Below are positions 48,019 to 57,479 of a DNA stretch of 64,000 nucleotides, piece after piece. Under the pieces are notes generated by a model. The model was not told the DNA's origin. It did no database searches and saw nothing but the letters and a program-made list of their open reading frames with translations. The stretch spans positions 1-64,000 of the forward strand of contig CACGGX010000003.1 of the NCBI GenBank assembly GCA_902572735.1, in the 5' to 3' direction. A program made the translations under genes and the position numbers. The stretch's first letter is position 1; each line of letters opens with the position of its first letter. The DNA is from an uncultured Alphaproteobacteria bacterium (GTDB lineage: Bacteria > Pseudomonadota > Alphaproteobacteria > HIMB59 > GCA-002718135).

Positions 48019-48474
48019 TTTATTAATTTTTCTAAATATAAAATCTCTTGTTTTTCTTTGTATATCTAATCTTTTACCTTTGTATATTTTTCTAAAAATA
48101 TAATTTTTTTTATTAATTTTAATCCCAATATACACTAGTCCTACTGGCTTTAATTTTGTCCCACCATTAGGACCTGCTATACCAGTTGTTGAAATACAGA
48201 TTTTTGTTTTCTCATTTTCAAATAAACCGTTTATCATGTCCTCAGCAACTTCTTTACTTACAGCTCCAAATTTAGAGAGATTAGTTTTTGAAACAGATAA
48301 ATACTTAAATTTAGCTTTATTAGAGTAACTAATTATACCATAAGAGAAAATTTTTGAAACTCCACTATGTTTGGTAATAGTATTTGCTATTAATCCTCCA
48401 GTACATGACTCAGCAACAGCAATTGAGATATTTTTTTTTATTAATTTATTTATAATTTTTTTAATAAAGGGCAT
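48010..48474 (-). CDS. pncC: Nicotinamide-nucleotide amidase, CinA C-terminal domain protein
   Basis: A 154-residue stand-alone CinA C-terminal domain, deamidating NMN to nicotinic acid mononucleotide for pyridine nucleotide salvage. SIAVAESCTGGLIANTIT (about residues 17-34), SYGIISYSNKAK and STTGIAGPNGGTKLKPVGLV are the conserved blocks with the catalytic serine/lysine region. The N-terminal molybdopterin-like domain of full CinA is absent. It overlaps pgpA by 14 bases and is the last gene of the ispDF-pgpA-cinA unit. Confidence 0.92.
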   Translation of the reverse strand: MPFIKKIINKLIKKNISIAVAESCTGGLIANTITKHSGVSKIFSYGIISYSNKAKFKYLSVSKTNLSKFGAVSKEVAEDMINGLFENEKTKICISTTGIAGPNGGTKLKPVGLVYIGIKINKKNYIFRKIYKGKRLDIQRKTRDFIFRKINKLI

Positions 48475-48937
48475 TTAATATATAAAGAATAATTATTGTA
48501 TATATTCCAGCTATTAAATCATCAAGAATTACACCAAATGAAGACTTAAGTTTCTTATCAACAATATTTGCAGGAAATATTTTTAAAATATCAAAAAAAC
48601 GAAACAAAATGAAAATTAATATCATTGTAACATAAGGATTTATAATAATAATTTGTTCATAAAATATTAAAATTAAGTGTATTCCTAGAAATTCATCAAT
48701 AACTATTATTTTTGAGTCATGTGAATGTGTGTGTGTAGAGAATTTATTAATAAAAAATAATGATAATAAAAAAAATATAATAAAAACAACTATAAATATT
48801 TCTAAAGAAATAATTTTGTATTCAACAATTGGAAATAAAATAAGTATTGATAAAAAAGATGCAAAGGTTCCTGGTGGTATTATTTTAATATATCCAGCAA
48901 ATGATAACGATACAAAAAAATTAGCTAATTTTATCAT
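48461..48937 (-). CDS. pgpA: Phosphatidylglycerophosphatase A
   Basis: A 158-residue membrane enzyme that dephosphorylates phosphatidylglycerol phosphate. Family motifs are present though diverged: PPGTFASFLSI (about residues 21-31), the metal site IVIDEFLGI (about 78-86), FRFFDILKIFP and the final GVILDDLIAGIY. In E. coli the first motif carries Lys-Asp before IVIDE; here it is HDSKIIVIDE. Four hydrophobic segments. It links to cdsA, which supplies CDP-diacylglycerol to the same pathway. It overlaps ispDF by 17 bases. Confidence 0.9.
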   Translation of the reverse strand: MIKLANFFVSLSFAGYIKIIPPGTFASFLSILILFPIVEYKIISLEIFIVVFIIFFLLSLFFINKFSTHTHSHDSKIIVIDEFLGIHLILIFYEQIIIINPYVTMILIFILFRFFDILKIFPANIVDKKLKSSFGVILDDLIAGIYTIIILYILNALY

Positions 48938-50060
48938 TTGTTATATGGATTATTGACTCTGCTGCAATTCCTTCACCATTTCCAATAAAACCAATCTTCT
49001 CATTTGTAGTCGCTTTAATAGATACAGAGTTATTTTTAATTTGAAGTAATGTTGAAATATTTTTAATCATTTTTGAAACATACTTATTAATTTTAGGTTT
49101 TTCAGCTATTATATTTATATCTAAATTTATAATGGAATAACCTTTTTCTTTGAGTTTATTTCTGCAATAAATAATAAACTTAGATGAATCTGCGTTTTTC
49201 CATTTTTTATCTGTGTTGGGAAAATGATAACCTATATCCCTCATAGAAAGAGCTCCAAAAATACTATCACAAATTGCATGAAGTACAACGTCCGCATCAG
49301 AATGACCAATCAATTTAGAGAAAGGTATTTTAATGCCTCCTAATTTTAATCCATTTTTAGTATTTTTATCAATTTGATGAATATCGTAACCAATACCATA
49401 TTTTGTTATCGGTTTTCTGTATAAATTAAATAACTGAATATCTTCTGGATAAGTAATTTTAATATTATTTTTTTCACCTTTGATAAAATTAATTTTCATA
49501 TTTGATTTTTGTAATAGTCCTGCATCATCACTAAATTCAAAATTTTTATATTTAATATGTTCTTTCAATATTAAATTATAATTAAAACCTTGGGGTGTTT
49601 GTACATTGATTGCTTTTGTTTCCAATTTGCTTTTCTTTATTAATTGTCTGTCGTTATATTCAACATATGGAATTGCATTAGTATTTTTATCTAACTTAGA
49701 AATAATTTTTTTAATTAATTTGTTACTACATATAGGACGTGCAGCATCATGTATTAATACTTTCTTAATTTTAAATTTTTTTAAATTTTTTAGAGCATTA
49801 AAAGAAGAAATTTGTCTAGTATTCCCAGGTTTTGAATAGGTAATTTTTATTTTATCAGAAATTACCTTGTGATTTAAATAAGTATTTTGATATTTTTTAT
49901 CTATTGAAATGTTTATAATATCAAAGTTTGATAAGTCTAAATTTGAAACAAAATAATTTAAAAAATTTGTATTTCCAATTTTTAAGAATTGTTTAGGAAT
50001 TTTTTGACCAAATCTCTTTCCTTTTCCGCCAGCTAGAATTACAAGTGCATTTTTCATCAT
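48921..50060 (-). CDS. ispDF: Bifunctional IspD/IspF (MEP pathway)
   Basis: A 379-residue fusion. The N-terminal IspD cytidylyltransferase starts VILAGGKGKRFGQKIPKQFL, with KKVLIHDAARP and DDAGLLQ. The C-terminal IspF cyclase starts near residue 220 with YGIGYDIHQI (metal Asp/His), then IGHSDADVVLHAICDSIFGA and NGEGIAAESIIHI. The two non-consecutive MEP steps are fused as in many alphaproteobacteria. It starts with two adjacent ATG codons; the outer one is annotated. It diverges from ntrY with 60 bases between. Confidence 0.95.
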   Translation of the reverse strand: MMKNALVILAGGKGKRFGQKIPKQFLKIGNTNFLNYFVSNLDLSNFDIINISIDKKYQNTYLNHKVISDKIKITYSKPGNTRQISSFNALKNLKKFKIKKVLIHDAARPICSNKLIKKIISKLDKNTNAIPYVEYNDRQLIKKSKLETKAINVQTPQGFNYNLILKEHIKYKNFEFSDDAGLLQKSNMKINFIKGEKNNIKITYPEDIQLFNLYRKPITKYGIGYDIHQIDKNTKNGLKLGGIKIPFSKLIGHSDADVVLHAICDSIFGALSMRDIGYHFPNTDKKWKNADSSKFIIYCRNKLKEKGYSIINLDINIIAEKPKINKYVSKMIKNISTLLQIKNNSVSIKATTNEKIGFIGNGEGIAAESIIHITNDKIS

Positions 50061-50120
50061 TTTAATTTATAAATAATATTATTTTATAATCATTATTTGA
50101 AAAATTAACTAAAGTACACA
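50061..50120. promoter_or_regulatory. Divergent ispDF/ntrY intergenic region
   Basis: A 60-base AT-only-like spacer between divergent genes. TATAAT occurs on the plus strand at 50085-50090 but with no good -35 partner. Nothing resembling a known operator is seen. Confidence 0.35.
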
Positions 50121-52265
50121 GTGTTTGACCTATCAAAATTACTTAAATCTATTCATCTATCAAGATTATCTTTTTATTTTTTAATTTTTTTAATCATATT
50201 AAGTTTTTCGATTACATTCTATTTAATGCTACCAAATAACGATTTAGTAAAAGATCCTAGAAGATTACAATTTTTCTTATTGGCTGATGTTATTTTTGTC
50301 ATTTTATTGATTTCAATAATTGTTAGGCAGATTGTCCTTATTTTAGTGAGAAGAAGAAAAAGTTATGATGAATCACGATTATATATAAAATTTGTTAATT
50401 TATTTGCTGCAATGGCTTTGGGTCCTGCCATTGGATTAGTTATCATTACATCACTTTTCTTCAATTTAGAGTTAAGAACTTGGTATGGAGATGCTGTAAG
50501 AGACGCCGTTGTCAATTCTAACATTGTAGCAAAAAATTATGAAAATGAGATTCAGGCAGAAATAGTTTCTGATACTCAGTTAATTATGAGAGAAATATTA
50601 AAAGCTTCTCAAAATAATGAAGTAAATATTCAATCAATAAGATTAGCTTTAAGTGAATTTATAAATTTAAGAACAATTTCAAGTATCTATATTTTTAACA
50701 CTGAAGGAAATATCTACTTAAGTCTTAAAGATCCTGATAATGAAAATTTTTCTCTCCCTTCAAATGAAATATTTAAAGTTGTTAATCAAAACCAAGTTTA
50801 CATTTTTCAATTAGATAAAAATTCTATCACTGCCTATAAAAAAATAAATTTTTTAAACGATGTTTACATGCAAGTTAATAGAAATTTGAATACAAATATT
50901 TGGGATCATATTAGTGCTACAAAAGAGGCATTTGAAATTTATACTTTGAAAGAAGAAGAAAGTTCAGGAATTCAAATAACTTATTCAATGATATTTGTTC
51001 TTTTCTCCATTTGTTTTATATTAGTGGCAATTTTAATTGGGTTTAATCTAGCTAGCAATCTTAGTAAACCAATTACAAATTTAATCAAATCAGCGAATAA
51101 GATATCAGAAGGGAATTTTGATGCTAAAGTTAGTGAAACAGATCAATTTCAAGAGATAAAAGTATTACTATCGTCTTATAATAAAATGATTTCTGAAATT
51201 GAGAATAAACAAAATGAGCTAATATCTAAAAGTCAAGAAGATGAAGAAAAAAGAATTTTTATAGAGGCGATTTTAAGTCTTTTAACAATAGGTGTAATAT
51301 CTTTAGATAAAAATTTTAACATTTTATTATTTAATAAAACTTTAACAAAATTATTTAGAAGCACTAAAAATTTTAAAATTAATAACAATTTTCTATCCTA
51401 TTTCCCTGAATGGAAAAAGATATTTGAGAATTTTGAAATCTCAAACAAAGTATTATTAAATTTTCAATGCGATTTTACATTGTTTGATGATCAAAGAAAT
51501 TTTAATATTAGAATTATTAAAGAAATTAATGATAATAAAATTGAGGGATATGTTGTTGCACTAGATGATGCTACATCTCTAATTTTAGCAGAAAAACATG
51601 CTGCTTGGTCTGACATAGCAAGAAAGATAGCGCATGAAGTTAAAAATCCCCTGACTCCAATTAAACTTTCTGCTGAAAGAATAGAAAAGAAATTTTTAGA
51701 TGCAAAAACAGATAAGAAGGATATTTCACTTTTAACCAAAACAATATCAAGGCAAGTAGATGATATTGGAAAGTTAGTTGATGAATTTTCATCTTTTGCT
51801 AGAATGCCTGAAGCAGAAATCAAGCTTGATAACCTATCAAAATGTTTAGAAGAGGCATTCCTTTTATATTTCAATACAAGGAAGGATATAAAACTTAATT
51901 TAATTAAACCTGAAAATGATATTTATTTTCACTTTGATACTCTTCAAATCTCAAGATGTTTCAGTAACTTAATTAAAAATGCTATTGAAGCTGTAGAAAA
52001 AATACCTAATCCAGCAGTTGAAGTATTATTGGCTACTGATGATAAAAATATAATAATTGAAATAAAAGATAATGGTGTGGGAATTGATGAAAAAATGTTG
52101 AGTAAAATATTTGAGCCTTATTTTACAACTAAAACAAAAGGAACTGGCCTTGGTCTATCTATAGTCAAAAGAATTATTGAAGATCATGGTGGTAAAATAA
52201 AAATTGAGAAAAATAAAAATATGGCAGGCACAAAATCACTAATTAATTTTGAATACAATGCATAA
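50121..52265 (+). CDS. ntrY: NtrY-type sensor histidine kinase
   Basis: A 714-residue membrane kinase. It has hydrophobic helices at about residues 18-36, 53-76, 93-114 and 288-311 flanking a periplasmic-type sensory region, then a HAMP domain (NLSKPITNLIKSANKISEGN), a PAS-like domain (about 375-490), the phospho-acceptor His505 in ARKIAHEVKNPLTPIKLSAE, and an ATPase domain with NLIKNAIEA, DNGVGI and GTGLGLSIVKR. The start is a GTG, as the next ATG lies in the first helix. NtrY responds to nitrogen or redox state in relatives. Its regulator ntrX follows. Confidence 0.93.
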   Translation: MFDLSKLLKSIHLSRLSFYFLIFLIILSFSITFYLMLPNNDLVKDPRRLQFFLLADVIFVILLISIIVRQIVLILVRRRKSYDESRLYIKFVNLFAAMALGPAIGLVIITSLFFNLELRTWYGDAVRDAVVNSNIVAKNYENEIQAEIVSDTQLIMREILKASQNNEVNIQSIRLALSEFINLRTISSIYIFNTEGNIYLSLKDPDNENFSLPSNEIFKVVNQNQVYIFQLDKNSITAYKKINFLNDVYMQVNRNLNTNIWDHISATKEAFEIYTLKEEESSGIQITYSMIFVLFSICFILVAILIGFNLASNLSKPITNLIKSANKISEGNFDAKVSETDQFQEIKVLLSSYNKMISEIENKQNELISKSQEDEEKRIFIEAILSLLTIGVISLDKNFNILLFNKTLTKLFRSTKNFKINNNFLSYFPEWKKIFENFEISNKVLLNFQCDFTLFDDQRNFNIRIIKEINDNKIEGYVVALDDATSLILAEKHAAWSDIARKIAHEVKNPLTPIKLSAERIEKKFLDAKTDKKDISLLTKTISRQVDDIGKLVDEFSSFARMPEAEIKLDNLSKCLEEAFLLYFNTRKDIKLNLIKPENDIYFHFDTLQISRCFSNLIKNAIEAVEKIPNPAVEVLLATDDKNIIIEIKDNGVGIDEKMLSKIFEPYFTTKTKGTGLGLSIVKRIIEDHGGKIKIEKNKNMAGTKSLINFEYNA

Positions 52266-53589
52266 AGTTTTAATTATAGATGATGAAAAGGACATTTGTT
52301 TTCTTATTTCAGAAATTCTAAAAGATGAAAATTATAATACATCAATTGCGCTCAATTCAGATGAAGCAATTAGTAAATTCAAAGAAATTAAACCCGACTT
52401 AGTTATTTTAGATGTGTGGCTATCTAACAGTAAATTAGATGGTATTGAAATTTTAAAAGAATTGAAATCAATTAATAGTAATATTCCAATTATTATTATA
52501 AGTGGTCATGGAACTGTTGATCTTGCAGTAAAATCTATAAAAAATGGAGCATACGACTTTTTAGAGAAGCCATTCAATAGTGATAAATTAATCATTCTTA
52601 CTAAGAGAGCAATAGAAAGTTCATCATTATTGAGTGAAAATAAAAATTTAAAAGATACCTTAATTAAATCTATACCACTAATAGGGAATTCAGAATTCAT
52701 AAAAAAAATTTACAAACATTTAAATGCCCAGAGTTCAAGTAATTCAAGATTATTAATTGAAGGACCATTTGGAACAGGAAAAAAACATTTTACAAATTTA
52801 ATACATCAAAATTCACCATATAAAGATAAGCTCCCTATATCAATTGATTTTAAAAAACTTACAAATGAAGCATTGGATAATATGTTTGTGGAAAATAAAA
52901 ATGCAATTAATGAAAATATTTTTTATCGATCAAACAATAATTCATTAATACTTCTCAATATTGAAACTCTACCAAATATTTATCAAAAAAAACTTTTAAA
53001 TTTTCTAGAAAATAAAAAATTTTTTGAAGATCTTGATATTAAATTAAATCATAAAATTATTACAATTACTGAGAAAAATTTAGAAATAGAAATTGAAAAA
53101 GGTAATTTTATTAAAAGACTATATGATAGAATTTCGACAGACTTTATAAAATTTACCTCTCTTTCTGACAGGAGAGATGATGTTCTTCCTATCCTTAATT
53201 TTTATTTAAATGAAAAAAGTGGAGGAAATTTAAATTTTAAATTTTCTTCTAAAGCCTTAACTAAGTTACAAATGTATGATTGGCCTGGAAATATATCTCA
53301 ATTAATTAACTATGTTGAGAAAAGTCTGATACTTAACCAAGATCAAAATATAAAAGAGTTAGAGGTTGATGATTTAGCTTTACAAATGGGGGATGAAACT
53401 GCGTCAAATTCTTCCAATAATTCACTGGATTTGTCATTAAAAGAAGCAAGATTTGAGTTTGAAAAAAATTATTTAATATCGCAAATTAAGAGATTTAATG
53501 GTAATATAACAAAAGTTTCTGAATTTACAGGAATGGAAAGAACTGCTCTTTATAGAAAATTTAAATCACTAGATATAAAAGTAGAATAA
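52258..53589 (+). CDS. ntrX: NtrX-type response regulator with degenerate AAA+ domain
   Basis: A 443-residue regulator. The receiver domain is complete (Asp8-Asp9, phospho-acceptor Asp52, Lys104 in FLEKPF). The central domain keeps a Walker A (GPFGTGKK, 169-176) but lacks the sigma54-contact GAFTGA loop; the Walker B region reads LILLNIE instead of LFLDEI, and the sensor-II arginine after WPGN is serine. A Fis-type helix-turn-helix (about 400-440, ending ERTALYRKFKSL) binds DNA. ATG 52258 is preferred to TTG 52249 and overlaps ntrY by 8 bases. It likely works with sigma70 polymerase. Confidence 0.92.
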   Translation: MHKVLIIDDEKDICFLISEILKDENYNTSIALNSDEAISKFKEIKPDLVILDVWLSNSKLDGIEILKELKSINSNIPIIIISGHGTVDLAVKSIKNGAYDFLEKPFNSDKLIILTKRAIESSSLLSENKNLKDTLIKSIPLIGNSEFIKKIYKHLNAQSSSNSRLLIEGPFGTGKKHFTNLIHQNSPYKDKLPISIDFKKLTNEALDNMFVENKNAINENIFYRSNNNSLILLNIETLPNIYQKKLLNFLENKKFFEDLDIKLNHKIITITEKNLEIEIEKGNFIKRLYDRISTDFIKFTSLSDRRDDVLPILNFYLNEKSGGNLNFKFSSKALTKLQMYDWPGNISQLINYVEKSLILNQDQNIKELEVDDLALQMGDETASNSSNNSLDLSLKEARFEFEKNYLISQIKRFNGNITKVSEFTGMERTALYRKFKSLDIKVE

Positions 53590-53596
53590 CTAATCA

Positions 53597-54961
53597 ATGA
53601 AAACTATTATTTGTGGTGCTGGAGATGTTGGATATAGTATAGCTGATAAACTATCACGTGAAAATTTTGAAGTTACAGTTATTGATGAAGATGAAACTAG
53701 ATTAAATAAAGTATCTGAAACATTGGATGTCAAAACAATAAATGGCATTCCTAGTATGCCAACAGTTTTAGAAAGTGCCAATGCAATTGACTGCGATATA
53801 CTAATTGCAGTTACTAAGAGTGATGAAACTAATATGGTTATTTGTCAAATTGGCCACTCTTTATTTAAAATAAAAAAGAAAATTGCAAGAATAAGACAAC
53901 AAGATTATTTAAAAAATGATTGGAAAAATTTATATAATGACGAAAATTTTCCAATAGATGCAATTATTTCTCCCGAGCAAGAGGTTGCTAAAGGCATATT
54001 TAGAAGATTAATTTCTCCAGGAACTATAGATATGGTTGAATTATCTGATAAAAAATTAAAACTAATTGGATTAAAATGTGAGGATAATTTTTTACATTCA
54101 GGTTTATCTGTAAGAGAATTATCTGAAAAATTTCCTGATTATCTTGCTAACATAATGTTTATATTTAGAGGAGACCAAAAATTTACTGTAAATTCTTCAA
54201 CTAAAATTGAAAAAAAAGATACCATCTTTCTTGTTGTGGAAACTGATAATTTGACAGACGTGTTATCTGAATTTGGCCATCAAGAATTGCAGGCTAAAAA
54301 AGCAGTTATTATTGGTGGTGGAAATATAGGATTTTCACTTGCACAATTAATTGAAAATTCTGAAACATATATAAAAACTGAACTCATTGAAGCTAATAAA
54401 GAACGCGCAGAATTTCTTGCATCAAATTTAGAAAATATCACAGTGACATGTGGAGATGGCCTGGACAATCAGATACTTGAAGAGGTAAACATATCAGATT
54501 CAGGCTACTCTATATCAATTACAGAAGATGATGAAGTTAACATACTATCATCCTTACTAGCTAAAAGAGCTGGCGCCAATACATCAATAACTTTGATTAA
54601 TAATAGTAATTATTCATCTTTGTTGTCTAATATTGGTGTTGATATGACCATAGATCCAAAAATAATAACAATTTCTAAAATTTTAGAAAAAGTTAGAGGT
54701 GTAAAAATAAGAAATGATTATTCCATAGGTGAAGGTTTTGGTGAAGTAATAGAGGCAGATATTCAATCAGAATCATTTCTTTGTAATAAAAATCTTAAAG
54801 AGTTAGAATTGCCAAAAGGTATACGTATTGGGTCAATTGTAAGAGATAAAAAAATTATAATCCCTAATAGTCAAACTATTTTTAAAGAAAATGATGATGT
54901 TGTTTTTTTTGCAGAAACAAACTGCATAAAAAAACTAGAGAAACTTTTATCAAAAGTTTAA
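53597..54961 (+). CDS. trkA: Trk potassium uptake regulatory protein TrkA
   Basis: A 454-residue cytoplasmic protein with two RCK repeats, each an NAD-binding Rossmann domain plus a TrkA_C domain. The first starts MKTIICGAGDVGYSIADKL with VTVIDEDETRL; the second starts near residue 235 with AVIIGGGNIGFSLAQLIE. It gates a TrkH/TrkG potassium channel, none of which is in the window. The ntrX-trkA adjacency is normal in alphaproteobacteria, but hfq and hflX, which usually follow, are replaced by dat. Confidence 0.94.
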   Translation: MKTIICGAGDVGYSIADKLSRENFEVTVIDEDETRLNKVSETLDVKTINGIPSMPTVLESANAIDCDILIAVTKSDETNMVICQIGHSLFKIKKKIARIRQQDYLKNDWKNLYNDENFPIDAIISPEQEVAKGIFRRLISPGTIDMVELSDKKLKLIGLKCEDNFLHSGLSVRELSEKFPDYLANIMFIFRGDQKFTVNSSTKIEKKDTIFLVVETDNLTDVLSEFGHQELQAKKAVIIGGGNIGFSLAQLIENSETYIKTELIEANKERAEFLASNLENITVTCGDGLDNQILEEVNISDSGYSISITEDDEVNILSSLLAKRAGANTSITLINNSNYSSLLSNIGVDMTIDPKIITISKILEKVRGVKIRNDYSIGEGFGEVIEADIQSESFLCNKNLKELELPKGIRIGSIVRDKKIIIPNSQTIFKENDDVVFFAETNCIKKLEKLLSKV

Positions 54962-54965
54962 TCTA

Positions 54966-55811
54966 ATGCCAAATTTTGCTTTTATAAATAACAAATTAGT
55001 AAATTTTAAATCGGCAAAAATTCATATAGAGGATAGAGGATTGCAATTTGCTGATAGTGTTTATGAAGTTATCGCAGTTTTGAATAATAATTTAATTGAT
55101 TTAGATTTTCATCTTAAGAGATTACAATATTCTCTTCGTGAATTAGAAATCAAATTCAAAATTAATAAAAAAAACTTAACTAATATTTTTCTAAATCTAG
55201 TAAAAAAAAATAAAACAAGAAATGGTATAATATATTTACAAATTACAAGAGGTATTCAATTTAGAGAACACAAATATCAAAAAAATTTAATCCCAACTTT
55301 GATTGTATACACAAGAAATAAAAGTTTTAATTTACCTGGAAAAAAATTTGTAGGAGTAAAAACAATTACATACCAAGATCTTCGATGGAAAAGACGTGAT
55401 ATTAAAACAGTAAATTTACTTCCAAATATTATAGCTGCAAATATGGCCAAAAAGAAAAATGCATATGAGGCAATTCTAATACAAAATGGAAAAGTAACTG
55501 AGGGTACATCTTCTAATATTTGGATTATTAAAAGAAATAATTTAATAACTCATCCAGCAAATTCTGATATTTTAAAAGGAGTAACTAGAACATCTCTTTT
55601 AAAAATTATAAAAAAAACTAACCTTAAACTAATTGAAAAACAATTTACCCATAAGCAATTAATTAATGCTGACGAAGTATTTTTAACAAGCTCTGGAAGT
55701 TTTATTACTCCTATTTTAAAAATTGATAATAAAAAAATAAATAATGGTAAAATTGGTAATATCACATTGAAACTAGCAGAAATGTATACAGAAGCATGTA
55801 TAAATGGATAA
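54966..55811 (+). CDS. dat: D-amino acid aminotransferase (class IV PLP enzyme)
   Basis: A 281-residue fold-type IV transaminase. HIEDRGLQFADSVYEVI (about residues 20-36) and the PLP lysine Lys147 in RRDIKTVNLLPN match D-alanine aminotransferases; EAILIQNGKVTEGTSSNIWI is the cofactor phosphate-binding part. The likely role is interconverting D-alanine and D-glutamate for the cell wall or using D-amino acids as nutrients. Branched-chain aminotransferase or aminodeoxychorismate lyase are related alternatives, but the motif around Lys147 favours Dat. It overlaps the next gene by 8 bases. Confidence 0.85.
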   Translation: MPNFAFINNKLVNFKSAKIHIEDRGLQFADSVYEVIAVLNNNLIDLDFHLKRLQYSLRELEIKFKINKKNLTNIFLNLVKKNKTRNGIIYLQITRGIQFREHKYQKNLIPTLIVYTRNKSFNLPGKKFVGVKTITYQDLRWKRRDIKTVNLLPNIIAANMAKKKNAYEAILIQNGKVTEGTSSNIWIIKRNNLITHPANSDILKGVTRTSLLKIIKKTNLKLIEKQFTHKQLINADEVFLTSSGSFITPILKIDNKKINNGKIGNITLKLAEMYTEACING

Positions 55812-56610
55812 TATAAAGCAAGAGGACATTGAGGACATTTGTTTTAACGTAAGTCAAAATATTATTTTGCCGAAATTTAAAAATTTATCAGAGGATGAAA
55901 TTAATTATAAAAATGGATCTGATTTAGTAACTGCAGCTGATATCGAAGCAGAAAAAGAGTTAAAAAAAAATTTATTAAAAATCTTACCTTCTTCAAATTT
56001 TATAGGTGAAGAGGAATATTCTAGAAATGAAAATATATTAAATTTTTATAATGAAGATGCATATTGCTGGACTGTTGATCCAATAGATGGGACAACAAAT
56101 TTTGCTAATGGTAGAGATAAATTTGCAATTATGATAGCCTTAACATTTAAAGAAAAAATTTTACGTTCTTGGATATATAAGCCACTAGATAAAATTATGT
56201 GTTCTGCTATTGTAAATGAAGGTGCTTATATCGATAATAATAAAATTATCACAAAAGAAGTAAATATAATTGAAGAAACTATAGGATCAATAAGTACAAA
56301 GTATTGGGAACCAGGATTTAAAGAAAGGTTAAAAATATTTAAAAATATATTTAAAGAAGTTAATTCTTATAGATGCATTGGTTTTGAATATATTGATATA
56401 GGTATTGGCATTAGGAATTTTGCTATTTTATCAAAACTATCTCCCTGGGATCATATTCCAGGTATTCTTTTTGTCAGAGAAGCAGGTGGTGCTGACATAG
56501 ATTTTGATAAAAATAAATATGACTTTACAAAAAAGAATAAGAATTTAATTGTTAGTAATTCAGAAGATTTGAATTTTAAAATTTTAGAAAAATTAGGAGA
56601 ATATTCATGA
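55804..56610 (+). CDS. Inositol monophosphatase family protein
   Basis: A 268-residue lithium-sensitive phosphatase-fold protein. Metal-site residues are Glu70/Glu71 in FIGEEEYS, Asp92 and Asp95 in VDPIDGTTNFANG, and the late aspartate in SPWDHIPGILFVREAGG. Substrates in the family include inositol phosphate, histidinol phosphate, PAP and fructose bisphosphate, and the sequence does not decide between them. It is probably not the SuhB of translation control, as it is embedded in a metabolic cluster. It overlaps dat (8 bases) and the next gene (4 bases, ATGA). Confidence 0.88.
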   Translation: MDNIKQEDIEDICFNVSQNIILPKFKNLSEDEINYKNGSDLVTAADIEAEKELKKNLLKILPSSNFIGEEEYSRNENILNFYNEDAYCWTVDPIDGTTNFANGRDKFAIMIALTFKEKILRSWIYKPLDKIMCSAIVNEGAYIDNNKIITKEVNIIEETIGSISTKYWEPGFKERLKIFKNIFKEVNSYRCIGFEYIDIGIGIRNFAILSKLSPWDHIPGILFVREAGGADIDFDKNKYDFTKKNKNLIVSNSEDLNFKILEKLGEYS

Positions 56611-57479
56611 GTATTAAAAATGTTTCTTTTATTGGCTTAGGAGTAATGGGTTATCCAATGGCAGGTCATCTTCAAAACAAAGGTTATAATGTAACTGTAT
56701 ATAATAGAACAACTGCTAAAGCAGAAAAATGGGTAGAAGAATATAAAGGTAGCATGGCTAAAACTCCTGGTGAAGCTTCTCAAAATTCTGAAATTGTTTT
56801 TATGTGTGTTGGACGCGATGAAGATATTATTGAAGTAATGGAAGGTGAGGATGGAATTCTTTCAGAAGTAACTGAAGGATCAATAATCGTTGATCACACA
56901 ACAGCTTCTGCAGAGATAGCAAGAAATTATTATCTAAAACTTAAAGATAAAAAATTGAGTTTTCTTGATGCTCCTGTATCGGGCGGTCAAGCTGGTGCAG
57001 AAAATGGCGTTCTTTCCATTATGATTGGCGGCGATGAAAAAGATTATAATACTGTTAAACCAGTTCTCACATCTTATGGAAAAGCAGTTGAACTTATAGG
57101 TCCATCTGGATCAGGTCAAATAGCTAAAATGATAAATCAAATTTGTATTGCGGGATTAGTTCAAGGTTTATCTGAAGCAATGGCTTTTGGAAAAAAATCG
57201 AATGTAGACATGGAAAAAGTTCTAAGTGTAATATCAAAAGGAGCGGCACAATCATGGCAGATGGAAAATAGATATAGAACTATGCTCGATGGGAAATTTG
57301 ATTATGGTTTTGCTGTAGATTGGATGCGTAAAGATTTATCAATTTGTTTTAATGAAGCTGATAAGAATGGTGCTAATCTTCCTATTACAAAAATAGTTGA
57401 TAAATATTATGAAGAAGTCCAAAAGAATGGTGGTAATAGATTTGACACGTCATCTTTAATGACGCTCGTTGATAAATAG
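56607..57479 (+). CDS. NAD(P)-dependent beta-hydroxyacid dehydrogenase (3-hydroxyisobutyrate dehydrogenase/glyoxylate reductase family)
   Basis: A 290-residue two-domain dehydrogenase. The Rossmann motif is FIGLGVMGYPMAGHL (residues 8-22). The cofactor-specificity strand ends VYNRT (31-35), and Asn-Arg-Thr there is typical of NADPH users such as glyoxylate/succinic semialdehyde reductases. The substrate loop is DAPVSGGQAGAENG (121-134) and the catalytic lysine Lys174 (GQIAKMINQ). Tartronate semialdehyde, glyoxylate or 3-hydroxyisobutyrate could be substrates. Translationally coupled to the phosphatase-like gene upstream and EamA gene downstream. Confidence 0.88.
   Translation: MSIKNVSFIGLGVMGYPMAGHLQNKGYNVTVYNRTTAKAEKWVEEYKGSMAKTPGEASQNSEIVFMCVGRDEDIIEVMEGEDGILSEVTEGSIIVDHTTASAEIARNYYLKLKDKKLSFLDAPVSGGQAGAENGVLSIMIGGDEKDYNTVKPVLTSYGKAVELIGPSGSGQIAKMINQICIAGLVQGLSEAMAFGKKSNVDMEKVLSVISKGAAQSWQMENRYRTMLDGKFDYGFAVDWMRKDLSICFNEADKNGANLPITKIVDKYYEEVQKNGGNRFDTSSLMTLVDK

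Noticed and set aside
48005-48040. Possible terminator between ratA and cinA (TTAAT..ATTAA then T-run)
   Set aside because: The stem is five AT pairs with a two-base loop, not distinguishable from background in this composition.
48729-48956. Plus-strand 75-codon frame opposite pgpA
   Set aside because: Antisense to a clear PgpA with its metal-site motif.
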